Assembly (NCBI RefSeq): GCF_040932485.1
Contig: NZ_JBFRBH010000001.1
Span: 3,851,212 to 3,915,211, forward strand
Direction: 5' to 3'
DNA from: Gymnodinialimonas sp. 202GB13-11
GTDB taxonomy: Bacteria > Pseudomonadota > Alphaproteobacteria > Rhodobacterales > Rhodobacteraceae
DNA: 64,000 bases
Shown: one piece after another, positions 1 through 8,049 of the stretch
Numbering within the stretch: the stretch's first letter is position 1
Layout: each line of letters starts with the position of its first letter
Made by a program: the position numbers and the translations under genes
The notes under the pieces: model-generated
Databases searched by the model: none
Seen by the model: the letters and a program-made list of their open reading frames with translations, nothing else
Told to the model about the DNA's origin: nothing

Positions 1-1041
1 ATGCCTGATGGCAACAACCCGATCCGAACCCCGTTTGAACAAACTCCGGCTGAGGCCGAGGCTGTAGAGGTCGCGGACGGTGTGCTGTGGCTCCGTATCT
101 CGCTGCCGATGGCGCTAGATCATGTGAATGCCTACGCCCTGCGTGATGAAGATGGCTGGACGGTCATCGACACCGGGCTCAACACCAAACGCACGCGCGC
201 GATCTGGCGCGCGGTCTTCGATGGCCCGCTTGCCGGTGCGCCGGTGCGCCGCTTGGTTGTGACCCATCACCACCCTGATCATGTCGGCCTCGCCGGATGG
301 TTCCAATCGCAAGGCATCGAGTTGTCGATGACCCGCACCGCCTGGCTTTTCTCACGCATGCTGACACTGGATGAGCAGGCGCAGGCCACCAACGAACAGG
401 TGCAATTCTGGATCGACGCGGGCATGGTCCCGGACGTTCTCGAAAAACGCCGGGCTGAGCGTCCGTTCAATTTCGCCGACATCGTTTACCCCATGCCCCT
501 TGGCTTCACCCGGTTGATCGAAGGTGACACGATCAAAATGGGCGGTCGCACCTGGGACATTCGCTTTGGCCATGGCCACGCCCCCGATCATGCGACGTTC
601 TGGAGCCGGGACGGAGAGCTTGTGATTGGCGGAGACCAACTGCTCGCCACGATCTCTCCCAACATCGGCGTCTATGCGACCGAGCCAGAGGCCGACCCGG
701 TGGGTGAATGGATGGCGGCTTGCGAGGCGCTTCAGCCCCACGCGCTTGAGACACAGCTTGTGCTACCAGGCCACAAACTGCCCTTCACGGGGCTGCCCTC
801 TCGCATGCGCCAGTTGATCGACAATCACCACGGTGCGCTCGACCGCCTGCGCGCCCATATCGCCAAGGCGCCGCGCACCGCGGCTGAATGCTTTCCACCG
901 CTGTACAAACGCACGATTGATGAGGGGACGTATGGCCTCGCGCTGGTCGAAGCGGTGGCCCATGTGAACCATCTGCACCGCATCGGCGCAGTCACACGCG
1001 CCCGCCGAGCCGATGGGGCATGGGAATACAGCCTCGGCTGA
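1..1041 (+). CDS. MBL-fold metallo-hydrolase
   Basis: This is a 346-residue metallo-beta-lactamase-fold hydrolase. The metal site is visible as THHHPDHVGLAGW around residues 88-100 (HxHxDH class), followed by a GHAPDH histidine near 180-185, a GGDQ aspartate near 205 and a PGHK histidine near 258. The C-terminal region of about 80 residues is helical and resembles the extra domain of glyoxalase-II-like members. The substrate cannot be read from the sequence; a thioester or lactone hydrolase is possible. The ATG lies at the first base of the window, so a start further upstream cannot be excluded. The next gene on the same strand starts 111 bases after the stop and is functionally unrelated. 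Confidence 0.85.
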   Translation: MPDGNNPIRTPFEQTPAEAEAVEVADGVLWLRISLPMALDHVNAYALRDEDGWTVIDTGLNTKRTRAIWRAVFDGPLAGAPVRRLVVTHHHPDHVGLAGWFQSQGIELSMTRTAWLFSRMLTLDEQAQATNEQVQFWIDAGMVPDVLEKRRAERPFNFADIVYPMPLGFTRLIEGDTIKMGGRTWDIRFGHGHAPDHATFWSRDGELVIGGDQLLATISPNIGVYATEPEADPVGEWMAACEALQPHALETQLVLPGHKLPFTGLPSRMRQLIDNHHGALDRLRAHIAKAPRTAAECFPPLYKRTIDEGTYGLALVEAVAHVNHLHRIGAVTRARRADGAWEYSLG

Positions 1042-1152
1042 TCACATTTCGCCCCAGCGGCTTGACGCCACAGGCGCTTGGGGCTGACACTTTCCCCATT
1101 CTGCGATATTCCGACGCGCAAATGATTTTCCGAGGCATGAGGGACCAGACCA

Positions 1153-1296
1153 ATGGCCGACAATGACGACTACAAGCACGGTGAAATGGACATCCGCGAA
1201 CAGGAAAAGACGTTCGATGGGTTCATGAAGTGGTCCACCAATGTGGCCATTATCTCGATCCTGATCGTTATTGGCCTGGCGATCTTCGCCACATGA
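1153..1296 (+). CDS. aa3-type cytochrome c oxidase subunit IV
   Basis: This 47-residue protein has an acidic, charged N-terminus (MADNDDYKHGEMDIREQEKT), then FMKWSTN, then a single C-terminal membrane helix rich in Ile, Val and Leu ending IGLAIFAT. That is the pattern of the small bacterial aa3 oxidase subunit IV of Paracoccus and Rhodobacter (COX4_pro_2 family), an accessory one-helix subunit of the aerobic cytochrome c oxidase. The gene is too short for most ORF callers. Its stop overlaps the ATG of the following lipoprotein gene (ATGA at 1293-1296), so the two are probably translationally coupled. The main oxidase subunits are not in the window. Confidence 0.85.
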   Translation: MADNDDYKHGEMDIREQEKTFDGFMKWSTNVAIISILIVIGLAIFAT

Positions 1297-1916
1297 TCCG
1301 CGCCTTCCGCATCGCCGCCGCTGGGCTCGTCGCGCTGGCGCTGGCTGGCTGTGCAGGTGAGGCTGTGTGGGACTCAGACGAGGCGGTCGCACGCGCGACC
1401 TACGTTCCCGCTGGCCCCGCCACGGTGACGCTGATCACGTCGATCAATACCCGCAACGGGTCTGGCGCACATTCCGCGCTTTTGATCGACGGCGCGCAGC
1501 GGTTGCTGTTTGATCCGGCTGGAAACTGGCACAATCCCGGCGTGCCTGAGCGCAACGATGTCCTGTTCGGTATGTCACCGGGATACATGGACCTTTACCT
1601 CGCGTTTCAGTCCAATGGCGTGTTTGAAGCGCATATGCACACGGTCGAGGTATCACCACAGGTCGCGGCGCAGTTAAGCCAAGCCGTTCAGGCCTACGGC
1701 CCGGTGGCACCTGCATTCTGTTCGCGCTCAATCACGGAAATCCTTTCGGGGACTCCAGGGTTCGAGACAATCTCACCGGGCTTCTTCCCGGACAATACGA
1801 TGGAACAATTCGCGCAGTTGCCGGGTATCACCTACCAACTTGTCGAAGGCACCATTTCGGATGAAGCCAACGGAAGCGAAGAGGTACTGGCAGCGCAGGT
1901 TGCTGGAACGAACTGA
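1293..1916 (+). CDS. Putative lipoprotein, possibly papain-like (permuted NlpC/P60) fold
   Basis: This 207-residue protein starts MIRAFRIAAAGLVALALAGC, a lipoprotein signal with lipobox LAGC (Cys at residue 20), so it should be anchored in a membrane. I chose the ATG at 1293 because it overlaps the preceding stop and begins the signal sequence exactly; an upstream in-frame start at 1230 would bury the signal. The mature part has GSGAHSALLIDG followed by LLFDPAGNW, and later APAFCSRSITEIL. A His in a beta segment followed by a C-terminal Cys heading a helix resembles permuted NlpC/P60 (YiiX-like) cysteine hydrolases. This fold is my inference and the protein has no firm family name. Confidence 0.65.
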   Translation: MIRAFRIAAAGLVALALAGCAGEAVWDSDEAVARATYVPAGPATVTLITSINTRNGSGAHSALLIDGAQRLLFDPAGNWHNPGVPERNDVLFGMSPGYMDLYLAFQSNGVFEAHMHTVEVSPQVAAQLSQAVQAYGPVAPAFCSRSITEILSGTPGFETISPGFFPDNTMEQFAQLPGITYQLVEGTISDEANGSEEVLAAQVAGTN

Positions 1917-1940
1917 GCCCTTTGAGCGAAGGCCCAAAAC

Positions 1941-1974
1941 AAAACCCCCGCGGCCAGGCCTCGGGGGTTTTTTT
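1941..1974. terminator. Bidirectional intrinsic terminator
   Basis: A 10-bp stem, AAAACCCCCG pairing with CGGGGGTTTT, encloses an 11-base GC-rich loop and runs into seven T residues on the plus strand and a T-rich tract on the minus strand. It sits between the convergent lipoprotein gene and rpsU, so it can stop transcription from both sides. Confidence 0.85.
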
Positions 1975-2012
1975 GATTTTCTGATTCGCGGGTCGGACCC
2001 GTCAAGGCTTCC

Positions 2013-2219
2013 TTACAGGAGACCTTCGCGCTGCGCCTTTTTGCGCGCCAGCTTGCGGGCACGGCGAATGGCTTCAGCCTTCTCGCGCGCACGCTTCTCC
2101 GACGGCTTTTCGTAATGCTGCTTGAGCTTCATCTCACGAAAGACGCCTTCACGCTGAAGTTTTTTCTTCAGGGCGCGGAGTGCCTGATCGACGTTGTTGT
2201 CGCGAACACTGACCTGCAT
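2013..2219 (-). CDS. rpsU: 30S ribosomal protein S21
   Basis: This 68-residue basic protein begins [20 protein letters not shown] and ends with a run of Arg/Lys-rich helix ([21 protein letters not shown]). It matches ribosomal protein S21 throughout and has the usual family length. S21 joins the 30S subunit late and helps initiation by assisting contact between 16S rRNA and mRNA. The ATG is preceded by AGGTGG at a normal distance. The gene stands alone, ended by the terminator at 1941-1974. A promoter candidate lies at 2272-2300 on the same strand. Confidence 0.97.
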   Translation of the reverse strand: MQVSVRDNNVDQALRALKKKLQREGVFREMKLKQHYEKPSEKRAREKAEAIRRARKLARKKAQREGLL

Positions 2220-2271
2220 GTGGTGTCACCACCTTTCTAGGTTAGAATTGAGCGTAGGTGCAGGAGGTGGC

Positions 2272-2300
2272 CGTATAGCAACGACCTCCTACCTTGTCTA
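2272..2300 (-). promoter_or_regulatory. Predicted sigma70 promoter of rpsU with overlapping inverted repeat
   Basis: On the minus strand, TAGACA (2300-2295) and TATACG (2277-2272) are separated by 17 bases, five and four matches to the -35 and -10 consensus. Transcription would begin near 2265, about 45 bases before the rpsU ATG. An inverted repeat AGGAGGT (2262-2268) / ACCTCCT (2284-2290) straddles the -10 element. Confidence 0.45.
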
Positions 2301-2324
2301 CCATGGCGGTATGGAGGCCTTGAG

Positions 2325-3014
2325 ATGAGTGACCAAAGCGACGCGATCCTTGATGCAGCGATGATGCATGTGCCTTTCGACGGCTGGTCAGAGGCGAGTT
2401 TTGCTGCGGCCGCATCGGATGCTGACGTTTCAATGGCGGAGGCCAAAGCACTGTTTCCGCGCGGGGCGGTGGACCTTGCCGTGGCGTTCCACCGTCGCGG
2501 TGACCGCGCACTGGCCACAAAGCTTGCGCAAACCGATCTGACGGGAATGCGCTTTCGTCAGAAGGTGGCCTGGGCGGTCAAGGCGCGGCTCGATGCGGTT
2601 GAAGATGATAAGGAAGCGGTCCGCCGCGGCGCGACCTTGTTTGCCTTGCCGCTCTATGCGGCGGATGGGGCGAAACTTGTGTGGGAGACCGCAGACACGA
2701 TCTGGGCGGGGCTTGGCGACACGTCCGAGGATCTGAACTGGTACACAAAGCGCGTGACGCTCTCCGGCGTCTATTCATCCACCGTTCTATTCTGGCTGGG
2801 CGACACGTCCGAGGGGCATTCAGCGACCTGGGCCTTTCTGGATCGGCGCATCGAAGATGTCATGCGGTTTGAAGAGATGAAGGCCAAGGTGCGCACCAAC
2901 GCGTTCCTGAAGCCCTTTGCCCAAGGGTTCGAGCGGTTTGCCTCATCGGTCAAAGCGCCTGCGCGCCGTGCACCGGATGATTTGCCGGGCCGGTGGCCTT
3001 CGTCGGCGGGCTAG
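2325..3014 (+). CDS. COQ9 family protein
   Basis: This 229-residue protein resembles COQ9, the lipid-binding accessory protein of ubiquinone biosynthesis. It has a TetR-like N-terminal helical half (DAILDAAMMHVPFDGWSEAS, with a helix-turn-helix-like segment around residues 25-50). The C-terminal half carries the family hallmark WYTKRVTLSGVYSSTVLFWL near residues 140-160, then a terminal DRRIEDVMRFE helix. COQ9 binds quinone intermediates and helps the COQ7-type hydroxylase at the membrane surface. The length fits the alphaproteobacterial family. It is transcribed divergently from rpsU and lies about 100 bases upstream of a quinone oxidoreductase on the same strand. Confidence 0.88.
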   Translation: MSDQSDAILDAAMMHVPFDGWSEASFAAAASDADVSMAEAKALFPRGAVDLAVAFHRRGDRALATKLAQTDLTGMRFRQKVAWAVKARLDAVEDDKEAVRRGATLFALPLYAADGAKLVWETADTIWAGLGDTSEDLNWYTKRVTLSGVYSSTVLFWLGDTSEGHSATWAFLDRRIEDVMRFEEMKAKVRTNAFLKPFAQGFERFASSVKAPARRAPDDLPGRWPSSAG

Positions 3015-3116
3015 CTCCTCCTCCGGTCTTCGACAATCCTCGCAGCTTTTTTGTATCCGGCGGGTTGTGTCCGACCTGCGTCTGGCGTGTTCTGAACGCA
3101 ACGAAGGAGGCAACAG

Positions 3117-4100
3117 ATGGCAGAAGTGATGCGTGCGATCGAGATTTCGAAACCCGGCGGGCCCGAGGCTTTGCGCCAATGTGAGCGCCCTGTGCCAAGC
3201 CCCGGTGCAGAGCAAATCCTGATCCGCATCGACCATGCCGGCGTGAATCGCCCCGACGCGCTTCAACGGGCTGGCAGCTATGCGCCCCCAAAAGGGGCGT
3301 CGGATTTGCCGGGGTTGGAAGCCGCCGGTGTGGTTGAGGCGGTCGGCCCTGGTGTGACCCGCTGGCACCCGGGCGATGCTGTGTGCGCGTTGTTGCCCGG
3401 TGGCGGCTATGCGGAATTCGCAGTGACCCATCAGGATCATGCGCTGGCTGTGCCTGATGGCCTGAGCATGGTGCAAGCTGCGGCCTTGCCGGAAACCTTC
3501 TTCACCGTGTGGTCCAACGTTTTCATGCGCGCCGGGCTGACAGCCGGGCAGCGTTTTCTGGTTCATGGTGGATCCTCGGGCATCGGAACAACGGCCATCC
3601 AACTGGCAAACACCCTTGGGGCACGGGTCTTTGCGACGGCTGGCTCGCCAGAGAAATGTGAGGCCTGCGCCGAATTGGGGGCCGAGCGGGCGATCAATTA
3701 CCGGGAAGAGGATTTCGTCGACATCTTGCGGGCCGAGGGTGGGGCGGATGTAATCCTCGATATGGTCGGCGGATCTTACCTGCCTCGCAACGTCAAGGCG
3801 CTGGCCGATGACGGGCACCTGCAGCAAATCGCCTTCCTTCAAGGCCCTAAGGTCGAGTTGAACTTCGCCCAACTCATGGTGCGACGGCTCACGATCTCAG
3901 GCTCGACGTTGCGCCCGCAATCGGATGCAGCGAAGGCCGGTATCGCGGCTGATTTGCGCGAAAAGGTCTGGCCGCTTCTCGCCTCGGGGCGCATCGCACC
4001 GGTGATGGATCAGACCTTTGCGCTGGAAGATGCTGCAGCTGCCCACGCCCGCATGGAAAGCAGCGCACATATCGGGAAAATCATGCTGAGGGTTGCGTAA
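3117..4100 (+). CDS. NAD(P)H-quinone oxidoreductase, zinc-free MDR family (PIG3/QOR-like)
   Basis: This 327-residue medium-chain reductase begins with the GroES-like domain (residues about 10-130, containing DHAGVNRPDALQR and GLEAAGVV). A Rossmann domain follows with the nucleotide-binding stretch VHGGSSGIGTTAIQLA near residues 148-163. The structural zinc cysteines of alcohol dehydrogenases are absent, as is usual for quinone oxidoreductases of the PIG3/QOR branch, which reduce quinones with NADPH. The ATG follows GAAGGAGG at good spacing. Quinone, enone or other carbonyl substrates cannot be separated from sequence alone. The COQ9 gene directly upstream makes a quinone-related role attractive but not proven. 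Confidence 0.88.
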   Translation: MAEVMRAIEISKPGGPEALRQCERPVPSPGAEQILIRIDHAGVNRPDALQRAGSYAPPKGASDLPGLEAAGVVEAVGPGVTRWHPGDAVCALLPGGGYAEFAVTHQDHALAVPDGLSMVQAAALPETFFTVWSNVFMRAGLTAGQRFLVHGGSSGIGTTAIQLANTLGARVFATAGSPEKCEACAELGAERAINYREEDFVDILRAEGGADVILDMVGGSYLPRNVKALADDGHLQQIAFLQGPKVELNFAQLMVRRLTISGSTLRPQSDAAKAGIAADLREKVWPLLASGRIAPVMDQTFALEDAAAAHARMESSAHIGKIMLRVA

Positions 4101-4104
4101 CGGC

Positions 4105-4713
4105 CTAGGGCCCGAACATAGCCCATCCGGCGGCCAGCCGGGTCACCGCCGTGATCAGGCAGATCGCAGCGAAAACCCAGGCGATGACGGCGAAGGCAGA
4201 CGGGAACAGGCAGAACGCAGCAAAGACAGCGATGGTCTCCGCCCCTTCTGCCAACCCGCCCAGGTAGTAGATGCCTTTGTTCGGATAGGCGTCCGACGAC
4301 ATGCCACGCCGTTCCGCGATAATGGAAAATGCAAGGAAAGACGTGCCCGTCAGGATAAACGTTGCCACCAAGACCGCGCCGGGTACCGCGTTTGTGGCCG
4401 GATCCGCCAGAACGAAACCAAGCGGGAAACAGGCGTAGAAAACGAAATCCAATGTGATGTCTAGGAAGGCCCCACGATCCGTCGGCTCCGTCATACGCGC
4501 AACAGGCCCGTCCAACCCATCCGCCAAACGGTTTAGCGCCAGACCGATCAGCGCCAGCCAGTAAAGCCCGAAGGCCGCGGCCAAAGCAGCCAACAGCCCG
4601 ACTGCGCAACCCGTCAGCGTGATCTGATCGGCCCGAATTCCGCGCGCAACAAGGCCACGGGCCAAAGGCTCCATCAAGGCGCGTTGTAGCGGTAGAAGGC
4701 GGGCATCAATCAT
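4105..4713 (-). CDS. CDP-alcohol phosphatidyltransferase family protein
   Basis: This 202-residue integral membrane enzyme carries the CDP-alcohol phosphotransferase signature: D65-GLD68-G-PVAR73 followed by G81, D85 and D89. The aspartates coordinate the metal ions that activate the CDP-linked substrate. About six hydrophobic segments surround this motif, as expected for the family. It transfers a phosphatidyl or similar group from a CDP-alcohol to an acceptor alcohol in the cytoplasmic membrane; the acceptor cannot be told from sequence. The gene lies about 30 bases downstream of the LuxR-like gene on the same strand and ends convergently, 4 bases from the oxidoreductase gene. Confidence 0.85.
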   Translation of the reverse strand: MIDARLLPLQRALMEPLARGLVARGIRADQITLTGCAVGLLAALAAAFGLYWLALIGLALNRLADGLDGPVARMTEPTDRGAFLDITLDFVFYACFPLGFVLADPATNAVPGAVLVATFILTGTSFLAFSIIAERRGMSSDAYPNKGIYYLGGLAEGAETIAVFAAFCLFPSAFAVIAWVFAAICLITAVTRLAAGWAMFGP

Positions 4714-4744
4714 GGCCGCGTCTTGGCCCGACGGGAGGTGAGCG

Positions 4745-5257
4745 TCAATGCACGGCTTCTTGAGCGCCCGGCAAAAGCGCGTCGTTCATCAGATCGTCAA
4801 GAAAAAGCGAGATTAGCTGCAGCCGCCCTGAGACATCCGCTTTTCGGTAGACCGACGCGGCCTGCGCCTTCGCCGTACCCTGCGCGGTTTGCCGTAGGTC
4901 CGCGATTTCCGCGATCGAGTAACCTTTGATCGCCAACAGCGCCACGTCACGCTCCGCACTTGTCAGCGCCCACTCCGCGAACTTGGCGTCAAGCAGCGCC
5001 TGAAATGCCCCTGATGCGACCTGAAGCTGTTCGGTCAGGCGCGTCTGATGGCCTAACGCACGCCGCAACTCAGTGGCTGTGAAGGCGAGGCCCAAAAATA
5101 AGGTGACTGTGACGATGCCTTCCACGATATCGCTGTCCGCCAGTGAATTGACGCTTCCCGGACGGACGAAATCGAGCGTGATGTCATACAGAAAATAGGC
5201 ACAGCAAAGCGCCTGAACGGCAAAAAGGCTCCAAAGCACAACGGGGCGGGAGGGCAT
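4745..5257 (-). CDS. Membrane-tethered LuxR-type HTH regulator
   Basis: This 170-residue protein has two N-terminal hydrophobic helices (VVLWSLFAVQALCCAYFLYD and GIVTVTLFLGLAFTATE, within residues 5-65). A short linker helix follows, then a C-terminal HTH of the LuxR/GerE kind (SAERDVALLAIKGYSIAEIA, then KAQAASVYRKADVSGRLQL). A DNA-binding domain attached to a membrane hairpin implies a regulator held at the inner membrane. The signal it senses is not evident because the periplasmic loop is short. It lies between a PepSY secreted protein gene and the CDP-alcohol transferase gene, all on the same strand. The call to HTH is firm; the target is unknown. Confidence 0.75.
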   Translation of the reverse strand: MPSRPVVLWSLFAVQALCCAYFLYDITLDFVRPGSVNSLADSDIVEGIVTVTLFLGLAFTATELRRALGHQTRLTEQLQVASGAFQALLDAKFAEWALTSAERDVALLAIKGYSIAEIADLRQTAQGTAKAQAASVYRKADVSGRLQLISLFLDDLMNDALLPGAQEAVH

Positions 5258-5318
5258 GGTTCAGCTTTCCTGTCGCATGGGCCGGCCGCGCAATCGCGGC
5301 CGGCAGTGTTGTTGCGGA

Positions 5319-5609
5319 TCAGGCGTCGTCGTCGTCCGCGTCATCATCATCGTCCTCTGCCTCGATCTCGGCAATCCGGCCCGTGGTAAGATCGACCTCG
5401 ATCTCGAATTCGGCGCCATCCAGCATCACCTCGACCTCCAGCATATCACCCTCGGTCTCAGTCTCTTGGATGGTGTAGCCCTCGGCTTCGAGGAAAGCGA
5501 GGATGTCGGCCTCTGCCGTACCGGCCACATCGCCCGGGGTCAGCTGCGCAAATGCAACAGTGGGGGCTGTGATGAGGGCGAGAATTGCGGCTTTAGTTGT
5601 GGTTTTCAT
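5319..5609 (-). CDS. Secreted PepSY domain protein with acidic tail
   Basis: This 96-residue protein has a signal peptide (MKTTTKAAILALITAPTVAF, cleavage after AFA) and one PepSY-like repeat (EADILAFLEAEGYTIQETET then VEVMLDGAEFEIEVDLTTG). It ends in a run of Asp residues, DDDDDADDDDA, which could bind divalent cations. I start it at 5609, where GGAAAGGA precedes the ATG by 6 bases; an in-frame start at 5663 would place 18 extra residues before the signal peptide. PepSY domains are small periplasmic or exported modules, often inhibitory or sensory. The gene lies just upstream of the membrane-tethered LuxR-type regulator. Confidence 0.75.
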   Translation of the reverse strand: MKTTTKAAILALITAPTVAFAQLTPGDVAGTAEADILAFLEAEGYTIQETETEGDMLEVEVMLDGAEFEIEVDLTTGRIAEIEAEDDDDDADDDDA

Positions 5610-5742
5610 GGGTAGTTCCTTTCCAGATTGAGAATTGGCCACCGTTTTGTGGCTTGGGCTCATCTGGGCAGATCGCGGGCCATGCGGAATTAGACGTTTG
5701 GGGGATGCGCCGGGGCATAGGCCAAAGGTTTAGGCACAAATC

Positions 5743-6888
5743 CTAGGGGTTATAGCACGCTCTCAGCTGGAACATCCCGGTGGCGCACAGGGCCAATGCG
5801 GCGAGGCCGGCCAAAGCCAGAAGCGTCGCCTCCGGCCCGATCCGGCCGATTAACCAAGCGCTCGCAACGGGGCCCGAGGCCGCCGCAAACATTGCCGGGC
5901 GAGCCACGTAAGCCATGACCAAAGGGTAATCCTGCGCGCCGAAACGCGCCAAGGGCACCGTGCCGCGTGCAATGGAATAAAGCCCATTGCCTGCGCCATA
6001 GGCGATCAATGCGGCGCCTGCGGGCGCATCGAACCACAGGGCCAATACTCCGCTCAGGATAAGGGAGGTTGCCACGAATTGCGTGACAATCGGCGCATGG
6101 CGTTCGCGTCCCAACATCTCCAGCAATCGCGCACCGACTTGCGCAGGCCCAATCAAGGCACCAAGCCCCACGGCAGCGGCCAGTGACAGGCCCGTTGCCG
6201 TCAGCAACGTGATCAGGTGGACGGAGATTGTGGCAAACACGAACGTCAGGCAAACCGCTATGAAGGCCAGTAGCCTGTGGCGCACGTCCGCCTTCAGCCG
6301 GCCTTTGGCGTGGGCGACGGCCCCCGGCGCACCTCGCGGCAGTCCCCAAAGGCAAAGCGGCAGGGTCACGCACAGATGCAAAGCCACGTATCCAAGGCAG
6401 GCGCCGCGCCAGCCAAACGCCTCCACCATCCAGGCCGACAGCGGCCAGCAAACCGTACTGGCGAAGCCGCCCCATAGCGTCAGTTGGGTGATCGCCCCAC
6501 GCGCGCTATCGCCGAAAATCGTGCCGAGGGTCGAGAAGGCGGCATCGTAAAGCGTGGCCGACATACCGCAGCCGATCAGCGCCCAGGCGAGCAGATAAAC
6601 AGGCACGCCCGGGGCCATCGACAGGCACAAAAGCCCTAAGGCCAACACTATGACACCAACCGACATGACGCGCCGTCCACCCCGCGCGCGGATGAACCGC
6701 GCCACATGCGGCGCAGCAACGCCTGAGACCAGCAGCGCGATCGAGACGCCCCCAGTGACCAATTCCATCGGCCAGCCCGTCTCGGCAACGATTGGGGCGG
6801 CCAAGACCGCCAGCAGATAGAACGATGATCCCCATGTCAGGATCTGGACCACACCCAGCGCTGCCGTGATGCGGACCCGCAATGTCAC
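5743..6888 (-). CDS. MFS transporter
   Basis: This 381-residue protein has about twelve hydrophobic segments and the usual major-facilitator two-lobe layout. The loop after helix 2 reads RFIRARGGRRVMSVG, a degenerate form of the conserved MFS loop 2-3 motif. It starts with GTG at 6888, whose bases overlap the TGA stop of the HAD gene (GTGA), so it is translationally coupled to that gene. Substrate specificity cannot be read from sequence. No large periplasmic domain is present. It is slightly shorter than a typical MFS protein but appears complete. Confidence 0.85.
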   Translation of the reverse strand: MTLRVRITAALGVVQILTWGSSFYLLAVLAAPIVAETGWPMELVTGGVSIALLVSGVAAPHVARFIRARGGRRVMSVGVIVLALGLLCLSMAPGVPVYLLAWALIGCGMSATLYDAAFSTLGTIFGDSARGAITQLTLWGGFASTVCWPLSAWMVEAFGWRGACLGYVALHLCVTLPLCLWGLPRGAPGAVAHAKGRLKADVRHRLLAFIAVCLTFVFATISVHLITLLTATGLSLAAAVGLGALIGPAQVGARLLEMLGRERHAPIVTQFVATSLILSGVLALWFDAPAGAALIAYGAGNGLYSIARGTVPLARFGAQDYPLVMAYVARPAMFAAASGPVASAWLIGRIGPEATLLALAGLAALALCATGMFQLRACYNP

Positions 6889-7586
6889 TCCCCCGCGACC
6901 GCCGCAACATGCTCCGGCAGGCCCGCAAGATCCGCGATCTCACGGTAGCGCGGATGCCCCTCGGGCGGATCAGCATGCTCTAACGCCCAACTCAGACCGT
7001 GGGGCACATACACGGCCCACGACCCAGCCGCGAGCGCTGGCACGACGTCGGATTTCATCGAATTGCCTACCATCATCGCATGCTCGGCCCCGCCATGGTC
7101 CGCGAAGGCCCTAGAATAAACACTGGGCACCTTCTCCGACACGATTTCGACGCCAGCGAACATCTCACCCAATCCACTCGCGGCCAGCTTCTGTTCCTGA
7201 TGCAGCAAGTCCCCCTTGGTGATCAGGACCAGAGGATAACGATCCGACAATGCACCAAGCGTGTCTTCCACATGGGGCAGCAACTCAATCGGGTGGCGCA
7301 GCATCTCTTGCCCCATATCGAGGATTTGCCCGATCACATGCCCATCGACCCGGCCCTCGGTCACATCCACCGCGGTCTCGATCATCGACAGCATGAAGCC
7401 TTTGATGCCGAATCCATAATGGCCGACATTCTTCATCTCGGCGGCCAGCAATCGCTCTTTCAGATGATCGCCCTGGGCGTGATCGGCCAGCAATTCGGCG
7501 AAGCGCTCTTCGGTCAGACGAAAGAAACTCTCGTTCTGCCACAGCGTGTCATCCGCATCGAATCCGATCACGCTTAACCTTGTCAC
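6885..7586 (-). CDS. HAD-superfamily hydrolase
   Basis: This 233-residue protein carries the HAD motifs in order: motif I GFDADDTLWQNESFF (nucleophile Asp and acid Asp near residues 9-11), motif II VLITKGD near residues 115-121, a Lys near 153, and motif IV MMVGNSMKSDVVPA near 170-183. The helical cap between motifs I and II is of the type found in phosphoglycolate-phosphatase-like enzymes. The likely reaction is hydrolysis of a small phosphate ester in the cytoplasm. No ATG is available near the start, so GTG at 7586 is used, preceded by GAGGG. It forms a two-gene unit with the downstream MFS gene. Confidence 0.85.
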   Translation of the reverse strand: MTRLSVIGFDADDTLWQNESFFRLTEERFAELLADHAQGDHLKERLLAAEMKNVGHYGFGIKGFMLSMIETAVDVTEGRVDGHVIGQILDMGQEMLRHPIELLPHVEDTLGALSDRYPLVLITKGDLLHQEQKLAASGLGEMFAGVEIVSEKVPSVYSRAFADHGGAEHAMMVGNSMKSDVVPALAAGSWAVYVPHGLSWALEHADPPEGHPRYREIADLAGLPEHVAAVAGE

Positions 7587-7668
7587 GCGCCGTCCCTCTT
7601 TTCTGTTGGCCCATCCGTCTTATATAGTGCCGCCTCAGCGCACGCGATGAAACGGGATTCGCACCCAG

Positions 7669-8022
7669 ATGATGACCGACTGGTATATGATGGCAGACAA
7701 ACGCGACGACACCGAAGATGGTGACGGCGATGTCTCGCTTGCGACCAAGACCAAACCCAAGACGCAGCGCCCGCCGATGTACAAGGTGCTGCTGCTGAAC
7801 GACGATTACACGCCGATGGAATTCGTTGTGCATGTCCTCGAGCGGTTCTTCGGTATCACGCATTCCCAAGCGGTCGAGATCATGCTGACCGTGCACAAGA
7901 AGGGTGTGGCGGTTGTCGGCGTCTTCTCGTACGAAATCGCTGAAACCAAGGTCGCTCAGGTGATGGATTTTGCCCGCCGCAACCAACACCCTCTGCAATG
8001 CACAATGGAGAAAGAGGAATAG
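7669..8022 (+). CDS. clpS: ATP-dependent Clp protease adaptor ClpS
   Basis: This protein of up to 117 residues has the ClpS core: [45 protein letters not shown] and [16 protein letters not shown]. ClpS binds N-degron substrates and delivers them to ClpAP. The [10 protein letters not shown] segment forms the N-degron pocket. The start is uncertain: ATG codons at 7669, 7672, 7687 and 7690 are all in frame and none has a convincing ribosome site. The N-terminal tail before RPPM is acidic and probably disordered, as in the family. No clpA lies next to it in the window. Confidence 0.92.
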   Translation: MMTDWYMMADKRDDTEDGDGDVSLATKTKPKTQRPPMYKVLLLNDDYTPMEFVVHVLERFFGITHSQAVEIMLTVHKKGVAVVGVFSYEIAETKVAQVMDFARRNQHPLQCTMEKEE

Positions 8023-8049
8023 GGCCAAGCCGCGCCCGTCTCGCATCCA

